NCBI GenBank assembly: GCA_963802275.1
Contig: CAWDIB010000006.1
Span: 62,001-126,000, forward strand
Length of the DNA stretch: 64,000 nucleotides
Direction: 5' to 3'
DNA from: CAZMZW01 sp963802275
GTDB lineage: Bacteria; Chloroflexota; Anaerolineae; Anaerolineales; Anaerolineaceae
How positions within the stretch are numbered: position 1 is the first letter of the stretch; every line of letters starts with the position of its first letter. Below are positions 1-9,215 of this stretch, one piece after another. The notes below the pieces were generated by a model. The model searched no databases, was not told the DNA's origin, and saw nothing but the letters and a program-made list of their open reading frames with translations. The translations under genes were made by a program, and so were the position numbers.

Positions 1-91
1 GCTTTAAATTCACGACCTTTTGTGCCAGGTACGGGCTCGGGATGATTTCTTTGGCTGCCAGGGGATTTTGATTGTCATTGCTTGGTTTCAT
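1..91 (-). CDS. 5' end of an unidentified gene, cut by the window edge
   Basis: An open frame on the minus strand starts with ATG at 91 and runs off the window after 30 codons (begins MKPSNDNQNPLAAKEI). It is hydrophilic with no motif I recognise. There is only a weak purine-rich stretch upstream. It would follow the nucleotidyltransferase gene in the same direction. This could be a chance frame. The 227 bases between it and the next gene hold nothing I can identify. Confidence 0.35.
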   Translation of the reverse strand, partial: MKPSNDNQNPLAAKEIIPSPYLAQKVVNLK

Positions 92-318
92 GTCGGGTTC
101 ACTCTTTGGGAAAGGATTTTTAACTTGCCAGCAGAAGTCTAACAAGGAATAAGCCGTTTCTATTATCCGTCCATTTGCCATCTGGAGCAGATAGTGCTTG
201 GCTGTCGGTGACCGCCATTCTGCCAATATTCCGCTCACCGGTTGTCTTACTCCTTCAAATAATACTTGGGTGGGATGATCACAGCCGCTGTAACTGCAGT
301 GGCATTTCACCTGGACTT

Positions 319-1357
319 TTATTTTCCCACCCACGAATTGTCACCGATGTTCAAGGACCCTTCAAATTGCTCGATCACCGCATTCCTCCCGATCAGTGAA
401 TTCTCCAGGGTGGAATTCTTCACTACCACTCCATCTTCCAGTACGGAATTGATGATCCTGGCATTCTCCAACTGGCAGTCTTTGCCAATGGAGGCGAACG
501 GGCCGATTTCGCAGTTGGTCAATTTTGCCAGTGGGTGGACAAATACTGGCGGATGAATTTTTACCCCGCTCCGTTTGCCCGTTTCTGCATCATTGTCACG
601 CCCATGGCTTAGCAAATATTGGTTGGTTTCCAGCAGTGCATCCACCTTGCCCGCATCCAGCCATACCCCAACCTCTTCAATTTTAAATTTGGCTCCATCG
701 GTAAGCATCACGTTGATCGCATCCGCCAGGAAATACTCATTATTTAGAGAGAGCTTTTGTTCAACCTGTTTCTCAATCGCTTTCATCAGCTCCCGGCCGT
801 CCCTGAAATAATAAAAACCCACCAGCACCAGGTTGTTGCTCATTTCTTTCGGTTTTTCCACCAGGTGCCGGACGAATCCATTTTCATCCGCCACTGCCAC
901 CCCAAAGCGCCGCGGGTCGGGTACCGGTTTGACCCATGCCAAACCGTCCACTCCCGGCTGGATTTTTTCCGCCAGGTTGGTCTCGATCAGCGTATCCGAG
1001 AAACACATCAGCATCGGGCCTTTCAGGTATTCCCTCGCCAGGTACAGCGCATCCGATTGTCCGCGCATTTGTTCCTGCACCACGTATTCAACCTGCGTCT
1101 GTGGATGGCGTTCCTGCATGTGGCTGCGGATCTGCTCCAGCTGGTTGGGATCCGACGATGAAGATGAACTGCGCCTCATCCGGCTGCGGCAGGCTGCGGA
1201 ATTGTTCTAACAGGTGGTCCAGCACGGTCTGACCTGCCAGCGCGATCAGCGGCTTGGGTTTGCTCCACGTGTGCGGACGCATGCGCGTGCCCAGCCCGGC
1301 CATGGGAATGGCTATTTTGAGTGAATTGTTCACGCTCAAATCCTTTTCTGTTTTCAT
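319..1357 (-). CDS. sugar-phosphate nucleotidyltransferase with C-terminal beta-helix (one frameshift)
   Basis: The protein transfers a nucleotide to a sugar 1-phosphate to make an NDP-sugar. The N-terminus shows the nucleotidyl-transferase signature GLGTRMRP followed by KPKPL (about residues 22-37). The central part has the Rossmann-like core. The last 90 residues carry hexapeptide-type repeats of a left-handed beta-helix, as in RmlA/GlmU-like enzymes. The frame breaks near 1147-1149: dropping one base of the GGG run joins the two halves into a continuous VGSNQLEQIRSHM reading, so I give the whole gene. The exact sugar and nucleotide cannot be told. About 345 residues is normal for long members of the family. 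Confidence 0.8.
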
Positions 1358-1402
1358 TTTACAACAGGTAAGCTTTTTATCCGCAAAGTGATGACTTTTG
1401 GC

Positions 1403-2242
1403 TTATGAATTCATCTCATCCATCAGGTAATAGGACTTAAATGGTTGCGGTATCAACATCTTGCATTCAGGTTGAACCTGGTGGATGGTTTTTTCAAAAT
1501 CATTCAGGTTGATCTTTTTTAATGGCGGCCATCCCCATCTCGGGGGTGACCAAAATGGCTGCACGGATTCCATCAGCGGTTGAAAGAGGTTATCCCAGTG
1601 GGTCGGGATGACCAATTTTGGCCGTACCGCTGCCAGGATTTTCTCATACCAGCGCTTGCTCGCCACCGCCCTCACAAAGAGCACGTCTGCCTGGCGCGCG
1701 CCATGAGTGGAGGTGCTGCTCCAGACCAACATCTTGATTCCTTGCAGTTCAACCAGGAAGCTGAGGCAGGTGTCCATGCGGTAATCCCGCAGGCTCAGGG
1801 GTGGCATGAGATCCTTTTTCACCTTGCCGCTCAGGTAGCCTGGTATGGCTGGATGACTGGCGGGGATGGTCACGACGTTGGCATACCTCAGCCGGATGGA
1901 TTCATTCGCTTGCAGGGTTTTTATTTGTCTTTCCGGCAATTGGAAGGCGCGTAGGATCTGGCACACATTTGGGGAGCCGTACACCGTTGCTCCGGTACGC
2001 CTGGCGATCTCGGGCACATCCATCAGATGGTCATAATGGCCATGAGTGACCAGGATGTCTTCTGCGGATTGAATTACCTTTGACCGCATTTCCTGGTCCG
2101 GCTGTACCCTTCCGCTAAAAACATATTTCAACGCAGGTCGGGTTAAAAACGGGTCCACCAGCAAGGTATGGCCATTGCACTTGAATTCAAAACCCGCCAC
2201 TCCCAGCCAGCGCAATTGAAGATCCAGCTTCATTCCGGTCAT
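1403..2242 (-). CDS. MBL-fold metal-dependent hydrolase
   Basis: A metallo-beta-lactamase-fold protein with the metal-binding motif THGHYDH about 80 residues in, a further His in ASHPAIPG, and VIPTHWDN near the C-terminus. The pattern resembles UlaG/YtkL-like hydrolases, so a cytoplasmic phosphodiesterase or lactonase role is possible; the substrate is unknown. The frame stays open to 2272, but that would overlap the tRNA-Leu terminator. I prefer the internal ATG at 2242 or 2233. The usual aspartate region (WSSTSTHGAR, where a GDT-type motif is often found) looks divergent. Confidence 0.75.
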   Translation of the reverse strand: MTGMKLDLQLRWLGVAGFEFKCNGHTLLVDPFLTRPALKYVFSGRVQPDQEMRSKVIQSAEDILVTHGHYDHLMDVPEIARRTGATVYGSPNVCQILRAFQLPERQIKTLQANESIRLRYANVVTIPASHPAIPGYLSGKVKKDLMPPLSLRDYRMDTCLSFLVELQGIKMLVWSSTSTHGARQADVLFVRAVASKRWYEKILAAVRPKLVIPTHWDNLFQPLMESVQPFWSPPRWGWPPLKKINLNDFEKTIHQVQPECKMLIPQPFKSYYLMDEMNS

Positions 2243-2257
2243 CCCGCTAAGTTTAAA

Positions 2258-2280
2258 CGAAAAAGCCCGCAAGGGGCTTT
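2258..2280 (-). terminator. Rho-independent terminator of tRNA-Leu
   Basis: Read on the minus strand, a 7-bp stem (AAAGCCC/GGGCTTT, short loop) is followed by a run of T. It lies 2 bases after the tRNA 3' end. Confidence 0.75.
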
Positions 2281-2282
2281 AG

Positions 2283-2364
2283 TGCCGAAGGTGGGAATTG
2301 AACCCACAATCCCGAAGGAACACGATTTTGAGTCGTGCGCGTCTGCCAATTCCGCCACTTCGGC
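2283..2364 (-). tRNA. tRNA-Leu (CAA)
   Basis: The acceptor arms GCCGAAG/CTTCGGC pair perfectly. The anticodon stem CACGA/TCGTG encloses the loop CTCAAAA, giving anticodon CAA. A long class II variable arm follows, and the T-arm contains GTTCAATTC. CCA is not encoded. A -10 box TATACT lies upstream at 2375-2380 on the minus strand. Confidence 0.95.
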
Positions 2365-2407
2365 ATTCATGCCTAGTATACCAAATTATTTAATTCCAGC
2401 AGTCACT

Positions 2408-2437
2408 TTGCAGGTTCTGCAGCAATAATGGCTATAA
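2408..2437 (+). promoter_or_regulatory. promoter of ychF
   Basis: The -10 box TATAAT at 2432-2437 is preceded by TTGCAG at 2408-2413 with an 18-base spacer. The start codon is 30 bases downstream, with GGAAGG as ribosome binding site. Confidence 0.6.
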
Positions 2438-2467
2438 TTGAAAAACATCTCTTTTGGAAGGTAACGT

Positions 2468-3535
2468 ATGCGCCTGGGAATCATCGGTCTGCCCCAATCC
2501 GGAAAAACCACCATTTTCAACGCGCTCACCCGCGGCAAACAGCCTGTCACCGCCTCGGCCGGGCGCATGGAGGTTCATACCGCCGTGGTGGATGTGCCGG
2601 ATGAGCGGGTGGACAAACTTTCCGCCATCTTCAAGCCGCGCAAGACCATTTACGCCAAGGTCACCTACGCTGATGTGGCTGGTCTGGAGGGCGGCACCAA
2701 AACTGAGATTGCCGGCACCCTCCTCAACCAGCTTTCCCAGATGGACGGTTTTATTCATGTGGTACGTTGTTTTTTGGACGAGAATGTACCCCATCCCCAG
2801 GGCGGCGTGGATGCGGCGCGCGACCTGCAGACCATGGATGAGGAGTTCATCCTTAACGACCAGATCAAGGTGGAAAGAAAATTGACCTCCTTGAAAGAGG
2901 AACGTCAGAAGGGCGGGGGGCGCGATAAAGCCGTCATCGAACAGGAACTTGCCCTCTTTGAAAAACTGCTGGCTGCCTTGCAGCAAGCCCAACCGCTGCG
3001 TGATATGTCTTTCACCGAAGAGGAGCTCAAGATAGCGTCAGGTTTTGGTTTTCTAACCCAAAAACCGGCCCTGGTTTTGCTCAATATTGGCGAGGGTCAG
3101 GCACCGCCGCCGATTACATATTCCCACCAGAATTCACGCCTGCTTGCCATCCAGGGCAAGCTGGAAATGGACATCGCTCAACTACCTCCCGAGGAAGCCG
3201 AAGTATTCCTGCAGGAATATCACATTGAGGAACCCAGTCTGCAGCGTATGATCCGCTTGTCGTATGACCTGCTGGGACTGCAGTCCTTCTTCACCGTTGG
3301 CGAGGACGAGGTGCGTGCCTGGACAGTTCATCGCGGCGCCCTAGCCCCGGAAGCCGCCGGCGTGGTTCATACTGATATGCAAAAGGGCTTTATCCGCGCC
3401 GAGGTGATTGCCTATCAGGATATGATTTCTCTCGCCACCATGGCGGAGGTGCGTTCACATGGCAAACTGCGCCTGGAGGGCAAGACCTATCCCGTCCAGG
3501 ATGGAGATATCTTGAACATCCGCTTCAATATCTAA
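2468..3535 (+). CDS. ychF: YchF/OBG-family ribosome-binding ATPase
   Basis: YchF is a universal P-loop NTPase of the OBG family that prefers ATP and binds ribosomes. The P-loop GLPQSGKTT is at residues 7-15, a DVAGL switch follows, and NIGE replaces the NKxD specificity motif, as expected for an ATP-preferring YchF. A coiled-coil insert lies around residues 125-165, and the C-terminal 85 residues form the TGS domain. The length (355 aa) is normal. The gene has its own promoter and converges on surE, whose stop is 34 bases away. Confidence 0.95.
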   Translation: MRLGIIGLPQSGKTTIFNALTRGKQPVTASAGRMEVHTAVVDVPDERVDKLSAIFKPRKTIYAKVTYADVAGLEGGTKTEIAGTLLNQLSQMDGFIHVVRCFLDENVPHPQGGVDAARDLQTMDEEFILNDQIKVERKLTSLKEERQKGGGRDKAVIEQELALFEKLLAALQQAQPLRDMSFTEEELKIASGFGFLTQKPALVLLNIGEGQAPPPITYSHQNSRLLAIQGKLEMDIAQLPPEEAEVFLQEYHIEEPSLQRMIRLSYDLLGLQSFFTVGEDEVRAWTVHRGALAPEAAGVVHTDMQKGFIRAEVIAYQDMISLATMAEVRSHGKLRLEGKTYPVQDGDILNIRFNI

Positions 3536-3568
3536 AAGGGATTTGGCAACCAGGTATCTCTTTGCTGG

Positions 3569-4366
3569 CTATGTGCGCAGCAGTTGATCCAGTTCGTCGA
3601 AATTCGCCCGCGAGGTGGAGTCCAGGCTGAGCGGGGTGACCGACACGATCTTTTCAATGATGGCGGCATGGATGTCGGTATCCTTCCCCAGCGTGGGCAG
3701 GATGACGCGGTGGGCGGAGAAATCCGCGTTGGTATCCCAGCCGCCTTCGCGCTTGATGTAGGGGTCATAATACCGTTCGCGCGCCAGGCGCGTGATGCGC
3801 CAGGGGGTTTGCGGATTGGCGCCCACCGGGACGGTCACGTTCAGCACATCCACATCAAAGGGCATCTTCTTTTTCAAGAGCAGGTCGGCAAAATACCCGG
3901 TGAAGTACGCGGCGGCTGAAAAATCCACATCCAGGTGGTAGGAATCCCATTCCTCCTGCAGGATCTGCACCGAGGAAGCCAGGGCAGGTATCTCAAAGGA
4001 TGCTGCTTCCAGCGCCGCCCCCACCGTTCCGGATGAGGTCACGTCCGACGAGACATTTTCCCCAAAATTGATGCCGGAGACGACCAGGTCGGGTTTTTGC
4101 GGGACGATTTCCATCAATGCCACCAGGAAAGTTTGTGAGGGGGCGCCATCCACGCCATACACCTCCCACGTCTCCCCGTTGACCTGCATGCTCTGCTTGC
4201 TGATCCTCCCGGTCGCCTGGCGGTGGTATCCCCGCCCAAAATGGGAGAAGTGCGAATCAGGGGCGGCCACGGTCACATGCCCCAGTTTGGCCAGCGCGGC
4301 TGCCGCCGCCTGCAGTCCCGGCGAACCGATGCCGTCGTCATTGACCAATAGGATTTCTTTTTTCAA
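3569..4366 (-). CDS. surE: 5'-nucleotidase SurE
   Basis: SurE dephosphorylates nucleoside 5'-monophosphates and needs a divalent metal. The metal-binding NDDG motif is at residues 9-12, and the family block GINFGEN followed by SSGTVGAALEA is present. I chose a TTG start at 4366 because AGGAG lies 7 bases upstream and the residues from there (KKEILLVNDDG) match the usual SurE N-terminus. The longer reading to 4459 runs through the tRNA-Arg gene. This gives 265 aa, normal for SurE. Confidence 0.92.
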   Translation of the reverse strand: MKKEILLVNDDGIGSPGLQAAAAALAKLGHVTVAAPDSHFSHFGRGYHRQATGRISKQSMQVNGETWEVYGVDGAPSQTFLVALMEIVPQKPDLVVSGINFGENVSSDVTSSGTVGAALEAASFEIPALASSVQILQEEWDSYHLDVDFSAAAYFTGYFADLLLKKKMPFDVDVLNVTVPVGANPQTPWRITRLARERYYDPYIKREGGWDTNADFSAHRVILPTLGKDTDIHAAIIEKIVSVTPLSLDSTSRANFDELDQLLRT

Positions 4367-4380
4367 TAAGTGCTCCTGAA

Positions 4381-4410
4381 AGAAAAAGGGGCGGAATGTC
4401 TTCCGCCCCT
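4381..4410 (-). terminator. terminator between tRNA-Arg and surE
   Basis: A 10-bp perfect stem (4387-4396 with 4401-4410) with loop TGTC is followed on the minus strand by a T-rich tract. It ends tRNA-Arg transcription just before the surE ribosome binding site. Confidence 0.8.
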
Positions 4411-4414
4411 CTGC

Positions 4415-4491
4415 TGGTGCCCCCGGCGTGATTTGAACACGCAACCTTTTACTCCGCAAGCAAACGCTCTATCCAATTGCGCTACGGGGGC
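4415..4491 (-). tRNA. tRNA-Arg (GCG)
   Basis: The acceptor GCCCCCG/CGGGGGC, the T-arm GCGTG/CACGC with loop TTCAAAT, and the anticodon stem TTTGC/GTAAA are all intact. The loop TTGCGGA gives anticodon GCG, reading CGC/CGU arginine codons, instead of the usual bacterial ACG. CCA is encoded (4415-4417). Confidence 0.92.
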
Positions 4492-4679
4492 ATGTGAGTC
4501 AATAATATACCCCAGCGCCAGTAATGCGTCAAGTAAGCGGCTTTTCCGCAAACATAATTGAGGGGGTATTTGGCATAAATCAGAGCAGTGGTTGATTACG
4601 GATTTAATTCAATCGTACATTCAGCATGATCCGATTGTTTCAGCGCTCCCGATATTCGAGCCGGGATTTTCTTTGCGTG

Positions 4680-4997
4680 CTACTTGCCGTTCTTTTCCAG
4701 CAGCGCCACGGTATTGCGCGTATTTTCCTCCAGCGCCAGCATCAAGCTGATCATTTCGCCGTACCCGTACAGCAGCAGTGCATAGAAAAAGCCCGCCAGC
4801 ACTTCCAGGAAAGCCGCTATCAGCCCGCCAAAAAAGCCGGTGTTGGCATCCATACCGAAGATGTTCCAGATCTGCCCGCCGGCCATGGCCATCACCAGCG
4901 TCACCAGTGACGCAACCAGCGCCAGCCCGGCTACGACAATGGCCAGGATGCGGAAAATACTGGCCATCACATGCAGGAATTGAAAACGTTTATTCAT
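4680..4997 (-). CDS. small membrane protein of unknown function
   Basis: A 105-residue protein with two hydrophobic segments (about residues 15-40 and 55-80) and a C-terminal amphipathic tail (SLMLALEENTRNTVALLEK) that could form a coiled coil. I do not recognise the family; it resembles small DUF4282-type inner-membrane proteins in layout only. A good GGAGG ribosome binding site lies 8 bases upstream of the ATG. It stands alone between surE and recN. Confidence 0.65.
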   Translation of the reverse strand: MNKRFQFLHVMASIFRILAIVVAGLALVASLVTLVMAMAGGQIWNIFGMDANTGFFGGLIAAFLEVLAGFFYALLLYGYGEMISLMLALEENTRNTVALLEKNGK

Positions 4998-5099
4998 GAT
5001 TCATCCTCCAAAGCAGGTAATACTAATATTATATGGCAATGTCAATGGGATTATTTGGAGGTTGAACCGCCCTGGTGGCAAATATGGCTTTTAAAGCGC

Positions 5100-5134
5100 C
5101 AAACGCCTGGGTGAGGGGGGCACCCAAGCGTTTG
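5100..5134. terminator. hairpin downstream of recN
   Basis: A 14-bp inverted repeat (5100-5113 with 5121-5134, one wobble pair) with a G-rich loop lies about 100 bases after the recN stop. There is no clear T tract, so it may be a weak terminator or a 3'-end stabiliser. Confidence 0.5.
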
Positions 5135-5233
5135 ACACCCTATTTATACACGATTTGAATAAAAAATGCAAGTGGAAATTATGAAGTTTTTGTTAAGTAA
5201 GATTGGGAAGGATCTGCAGGCGTGCGGGGAGGA

Positions 5234-6968
5234 TCAGGCGGCCATTTCCTTTTCACGCTGGCGGGCATTTTGCAGCGTCTCCTCGGCGGCGCTCAGGTTG
5301 GCCTGGCTGTCACCGCCGAACATGTTGGCCAGTTCGCTGATGCGCGCGGTCATCATCCAGGTCAGCCACATGCGTCAGCGTGCGCCCGGCATCCACTTCC
5401 TTGTACACCCGCAAATGCTGGTTGCCGTAAGCTGCCAGCTGCGGCAGATGCGTCACGCAAAACACCTGGTGGCGCCGTCCCAGGTTCCACAATTTTTCAC
5501 CTACCACCGCCCCAACCCTGCCGCCGATTCCCTGGTCAATTTCATCAAATATCAACGTCGGAATGGTGTCTGCCCGCGCCAGCACATTTTTCAAGGCCAG
5601 CATCAAGCGTGAGGTTTCGCCGCCTGAGGCGATCTTGACCAGCGGTTTCAGCCCTTCGCCCGGGTTGGGCGCGATCAGGAATTCCACCTGGTCGATCCCG
5701 TTTTCGTCGAATTTCACCTTTTCTCCATTAATAAAGAGCCCTTCTTCATCAGCTTTGTGCTGGATGTCCACTGCGAACCGCGCGCCCGCCATGCGCAGGT
5801 CATTCAATTCGCCCTCCACCTGTCGTCCCAGCTCTTCTGCAGCTTGTTTTCTGGCGTTCGATAACTTCATCGCCTTTTCGGCCAGCAGTTCTTTCAGTGC
5901 CTTGTCTTTTTCAACCAGTTCGCCAATCCGCTCTTCGGCATGCGTGATTGTCTCCAACTGCTGGCGCGCCTTCTGGGCAAAATCCAAAATTGCCTGTTCG
6001 TTTTCGCCGTATTTGCGCTTCAAGCTGGTGATCAGTGCCAGGCGTTCCTCCACCTGTTCCAGCCGCTTGGGATTGTATTCAATGTTGTCCAGGTAGGTTT
6101 GCAGTTCGCGGCTGATGTCACCGGACAGGTTGGCCATCGCCTTGGATTGCTCTCCCATCTCCGCCATGCTCTGGTCAATGTTCGCCAGGGCGCCCAATGA
6201 CTGCACCACCTCGCCCATAAGGTCGGATATTGAAGGGGATTCCGGGCTGCCCTCGTCCAGCCGCATCAGGGCATTCTTTGCCAGCGATGAGAGTTTTTCC
6301 GCATTCGCCAGCCGGCTCAATTCCTGGCGCAGGTCGCTCTCTTCGCCCGGCTGCAGATGGGCGGCGTCGATCTCCTGTATCTGGTAGTTGAGCAGGTCGC
6401 TCATCCGCACCGCGTCCTTTTCCGCCTCGCGTAATTCCCTCAGCTCTTTTTCTACCGCTTTTTGCTGGCGGTAGACCTGGCGGTAATCATTCAAAAGCCC
6501 ATCATCATCCGCAAAGCGGTCCAGCAGACCCAGGTGCTGGCGGATGTTCAGCAGCGATAAATGTTCCGACTGCCCGTGGATGTCGATCAGGTAATTACCC
6601 AGTTCCTTCAGGATGGTCTGGCTCACGTTGTGGCCGTTGACCCGTGCGATGCTGCGCCCTTCGCGCCGGATCTCCCGGCTGAGCGTCACCTGGTTACCCT
6701 CCTCGCTCAACGCTTCCCGCTCTAGGATCTCGTTCACTTCACTTCGGTTGAATTCAGGGATGGCAAAAACAGCTTCCAGGTTGGCCCGCTCGGCATCGCT
6801 GCGCACCATGCTGGCATCCGTTTTTCCGCCCACCAGGCAGGTGATGCCGTCCAGCAGGATGGATTTGCCCGCCCCGGTTTCACCGGTGAAGGTGGTCAAC
6901 CCCTCCTTAAAATGCATTTCCAGTTGCTGGATGATGGCGAAATTTTCAATGTGCAGCTCGAGTAACAT
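5234..6968 (-). CDS. recN: DNA repair protein RecN (frameshift near the 3' end)
   Basis: RecN is an SMC-like ATPase acting early in double-strand break repair. Walker A GETGAGKS is at about residues 29-36. A long coiled-coil middle follows, then the ABC signature ASGGETSRLMLAL and Walker B LIFDEIDQGIGG. The frame breaks near 5354: the open frame ends at 5310, but a neighbouring frame continues with ISELANMFGGDSQ to a stop at 5234, matching the usual RecN C-terminus. The corrected length of about 577 aa is normal. It follows the B-box protein and nadK in one direction with short gaps, a nadK-recN association common in bacteria. Confidence 0.92.
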
Positions 6969-6978
6969 CGTTCGCTTC

Positions 6979-7506
6979 CTAGCCGATGCGGATGCCTGAC
7001 AGCCGGTAATACACGCTGCTGGTCACCAGGAAGGCATACGCTGCCTGCCACAGTAGTGGCAGCATCCCCACCACCGACAATCCGCTGCGCAGCTGGAAAA
7101 AACTGAAGATCATCAATACGAGAAATGGCAGGCTGCCCGCCAGGGTGGCGGCAGTGATCAGCTGAATCAACAATACCGACCGCCGCCGCTGTGTGACCAG
7201 CCGGCATACTTCAACAATGGCCATGCCCGCAAAAGGCGCCAGGAAAATGGTGAAGAATCCCAGGTAGGTGGCCACCAGGCTGCCTGCAAAGGAAAGACCG
7301 GCAGCCAGCAGGGGCGCGATCACCAGGTCGGCGGATTGTGCCGTCTCGAATTTTTTCTGCTGTGATTGTATACACTCCTTGCAGCGGTAACCGGTGGGGG
7401 TCAGTACGGCGCATTTGGTGCAGATCGGCCGCTCGCAATTGTTGCAGCGCAGCAGCGTCTCCCGCTCTGGGTGAAGGTAACAATGCAGGGTGGTTTCGTC
7501 GCTCAT
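6979..7506 (-). CDS. B-box zinc-finger membrane protein
   Basis: The N-terminal 40 residues hold a B-box-like zinc finger (CYLHPE, CNNCERPICTKC, GYRCKEC). Three or four hydrophobic helices follow. The start at 7506 (MSDETTLHC) places the finger at the very N-terminus, as in related bacterial proteins; the frame is open 15 codons further upstream. The role is unknown: possibly a membrane-anchored protein-protein adaptor. It sits between nadK and recN with 10 to 50 base gaps and is probably cotranscribed. Confidence 0.75.
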   Translation of the reverse strand: MSDETTLHCYLHPERETLLRCNNCERPICTKCAVLTPTGYRCKECIQSQQKKFETAQSADLVIAPLLAAGLSFAGSLVATYLGFFTIFLAPFAGMAIVEVCRLVTQRRRSVLLIQLITAATLAGSLPFLVLMIFSFFQLRSGLSVVGMLPLLWQAAYAFLVTSSVYYRLSGIRIG

Positions 7507-7553
7507 GTGTTTTCCATTTAGGATGTGGCGGATATTATAACAACTGCCCACCG

Positions 7554-8414
7554 CTATTTGGCGTTGGTCGACGGATTCTGCTCGATGTAGCGGTTTAGGT
7601 TGCGGTAGAAATAACCCGGGTCATGGAAACGGATAAAGCTGACGTTGTTCGGGCTGCTTTCCACCTTGACCACGTCATCCCTTTCCAAGGGGAAGGCCTC
7701 GTACCCGTCGGCGCTCAGCACCACCTCGTGATGGTCCCCCGTAGTAATGGTGACTGTGCTGCCCTCTGCAAGGATGATCGCCCGGTCAAGTGAAAGGTGC
7801 GGCGCCACCGGCACGATCAGCATGCTGCGCAGCTCGGGTGGCATGATCGCCCCCCCGGCAGCCAATGCATAAGCGGTTGAACCGGTCGGTGTGGCAACGA
7901 TCAATCCATCCGCCACATAGCTGGACATGGCATAGCCATTCACGCTGGCAAACAAATGGATCGGTTTCACCTCTTTCCCGCGGCATACCACCACCTCGTT
8001 CACCACTTCCCAGCTCTGTTTGAGCGTCTTGTCGCGCCACAGCTGGGCCAGCAGCAGCATGCGTTCCTCCGAACGGTAATCCCCTTTCAGCAGGCGCGGC
8101 AGGTACTCACGCCAGTCATTTTTCTGCAGTTCCATCAGGAATCCGAATGACCCCATGTTGATGCCCAGGATGGGTACTTTGGCTTTGGCACACAGGTGGC
8201 TGGCGCTCAGCATGCTCCCGTCCCCGCCCAGGGCAATGAACACATCCACCTGTCCGGCTGACAGGCAATCTTTCAGTTTTCTGTCCTGCAGCGGGCAGTT
8301 TTCCTGCACCTGCGCGCCATTCTCTTCTAAAAAATTGGCGACTGCCTCAGCTTCTTCCTCAGCCCCCTCTTTATAAGCCAGGGCAAAAATCTTGGGTGGT
8401 TTTGGGGAATTCAT
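7554..8414 (-). CDS. nadK: NAD kinase
   Basis: NAD kinase phosphorylates NAD to NADP. The nucleotide-binding GGDGS motif is at residues 63-67, followed by GINMGSFGFL and the second conserved block TPTGSTAYALAAGG. The 286-residue length is normal. A -10 box (TATAAT, 8421-8426 minus) lies only 6 bases before the ATG, so the mRNA is probably leaderless. First gene of the group with the B-box protein and recN. Confidence 0.95.
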   Translation of the reverse strand: MNSPKPPKIFALAYKEGAEEEAEAVANFLEENGAQVQENCPLQDRKLKDCLSAGQVDVFIALGGDGSMLSASHLCAKAKVPILGINMGSFGFLMELQKNDWREYLPRLLKGDYRSEERMLLLAQLWRDKTLKQSWEVVNEVVVCRGKEVKPIHLFASVNGYAMSSYVADGLIVATPTGSTAYALAAGGAIMPPELRSMLIVPVAPHLSLDRAIILAEGSTVTITTGDHHEVVLSADGYEAFPLERDDVVKVESSPNNVSFIRFHDPGYFYRNLNRYIEQNPSTNAK

Positions 8415-8543
8415 GCATTAATTATAGCTAAAAGAAAGATTCTGGGCTTTTTAAGTAAAGCTGGGCGGATTGATGATCGCAGGCTCTGAAAAGCGCCAAT
8501 GCTAATACAAAGTAATCAACTTACAAAATTATTTGGCGTGAAT

Positions 8544-9185
8544 TCAATCGTGAGTATTGGGCAGCTTCTTCTCAAAATCCATCAGTGCCTGCTCCAAATG
8601 ATGCTCGCGTAAGCTGATGGTGATGTCCGCCCGCGTGCGTTCGATGATGCCGCGCAGCTGGTCGGTGGCATGCCTCAGCCCGTAGGTGATGGCGTCCGGG
8701 TAATCCATCGTCACCAGCAGCGCATAGATCTCGTCCATGTGCGCCAGCAGCCGTTCCACTTCGTTCGAATAACCCTTGCGCAAGATGTCCAGGCAGCGCC
8801 GGCGCAGTTCCCCGGGCGTTTCGGCCATGCCGCGCAGGTAGGTGGAGACTTCCACCCCCAGTTCCGTTGGCAGTGGCAGCGGCAGGTCGCGGATCAGGCA
8901 GTAGGTCAGGCGCGCTTCCACGTATTCCTTGATCGCATCCTGCACATACCCGCTGAAATACAGGTCTGGGAAGGGTGCCAGGTATTTCTTGACCTTGCCC
9001 AGCAGCGTCTGGCCGCTGGCCATTTCTTCATCCGCCGTGTCGGTTTCATTGCGGTGGATGGCGCGGATGGCCTGCGCCGAGTGGCGCGTCATCAACCGTG
9101 CATGTTTCAGCGCCTCCTCGCGCGCCAGGTGGCGCCCTTCAAAATCCTGGTGGCACAGTTCGGATAGCTGAGGGTAGAAATTCAT
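8544..9185 (-). CDS. translin-family protein (TRAX-like)
   Basis: An all-helical protein matching the translin/TRAX family, whose eukaryotic members form the C3PO RNase and whose archaeal members form octameric RNases. The helix QDAIKEYVEARLTY (residues 82-95) keeps the two acidic residues E87 and E90, in the same EYVEA context as catalytic TRAX. ETPGELRRRCLDILRKG (122-138) and IERTRAD (181-187) match the family core. The gene follows ssb by 30 bases in the same direction, hinting at nucleic-acid metabolism. RNase activity is inferred, not shown. Confidence 0.82.
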   Translation of the reverse strand: MNFYPQLSELCHQDFEGRHLAREEALKHARLMTRHSAQAIRAIHRNETDTADEEMASGQTLLGKVKKYLAPFPDLYFSGYVQDAIKEYVEARLTYCLIRDLPLPLPTELGVEVSTYLRGMAETPGELRRRCLDILRKGYSNEVERLLAHMDEIYALLVTMDYPDAITYGLRHATDQLRGIIERTRADITISLREHHLEQALMDFEKKLPNTHD

Positions 9186-9215
9186 TGGAGGTTGTTTAGC
9201 TCAGATGTGGATAGG

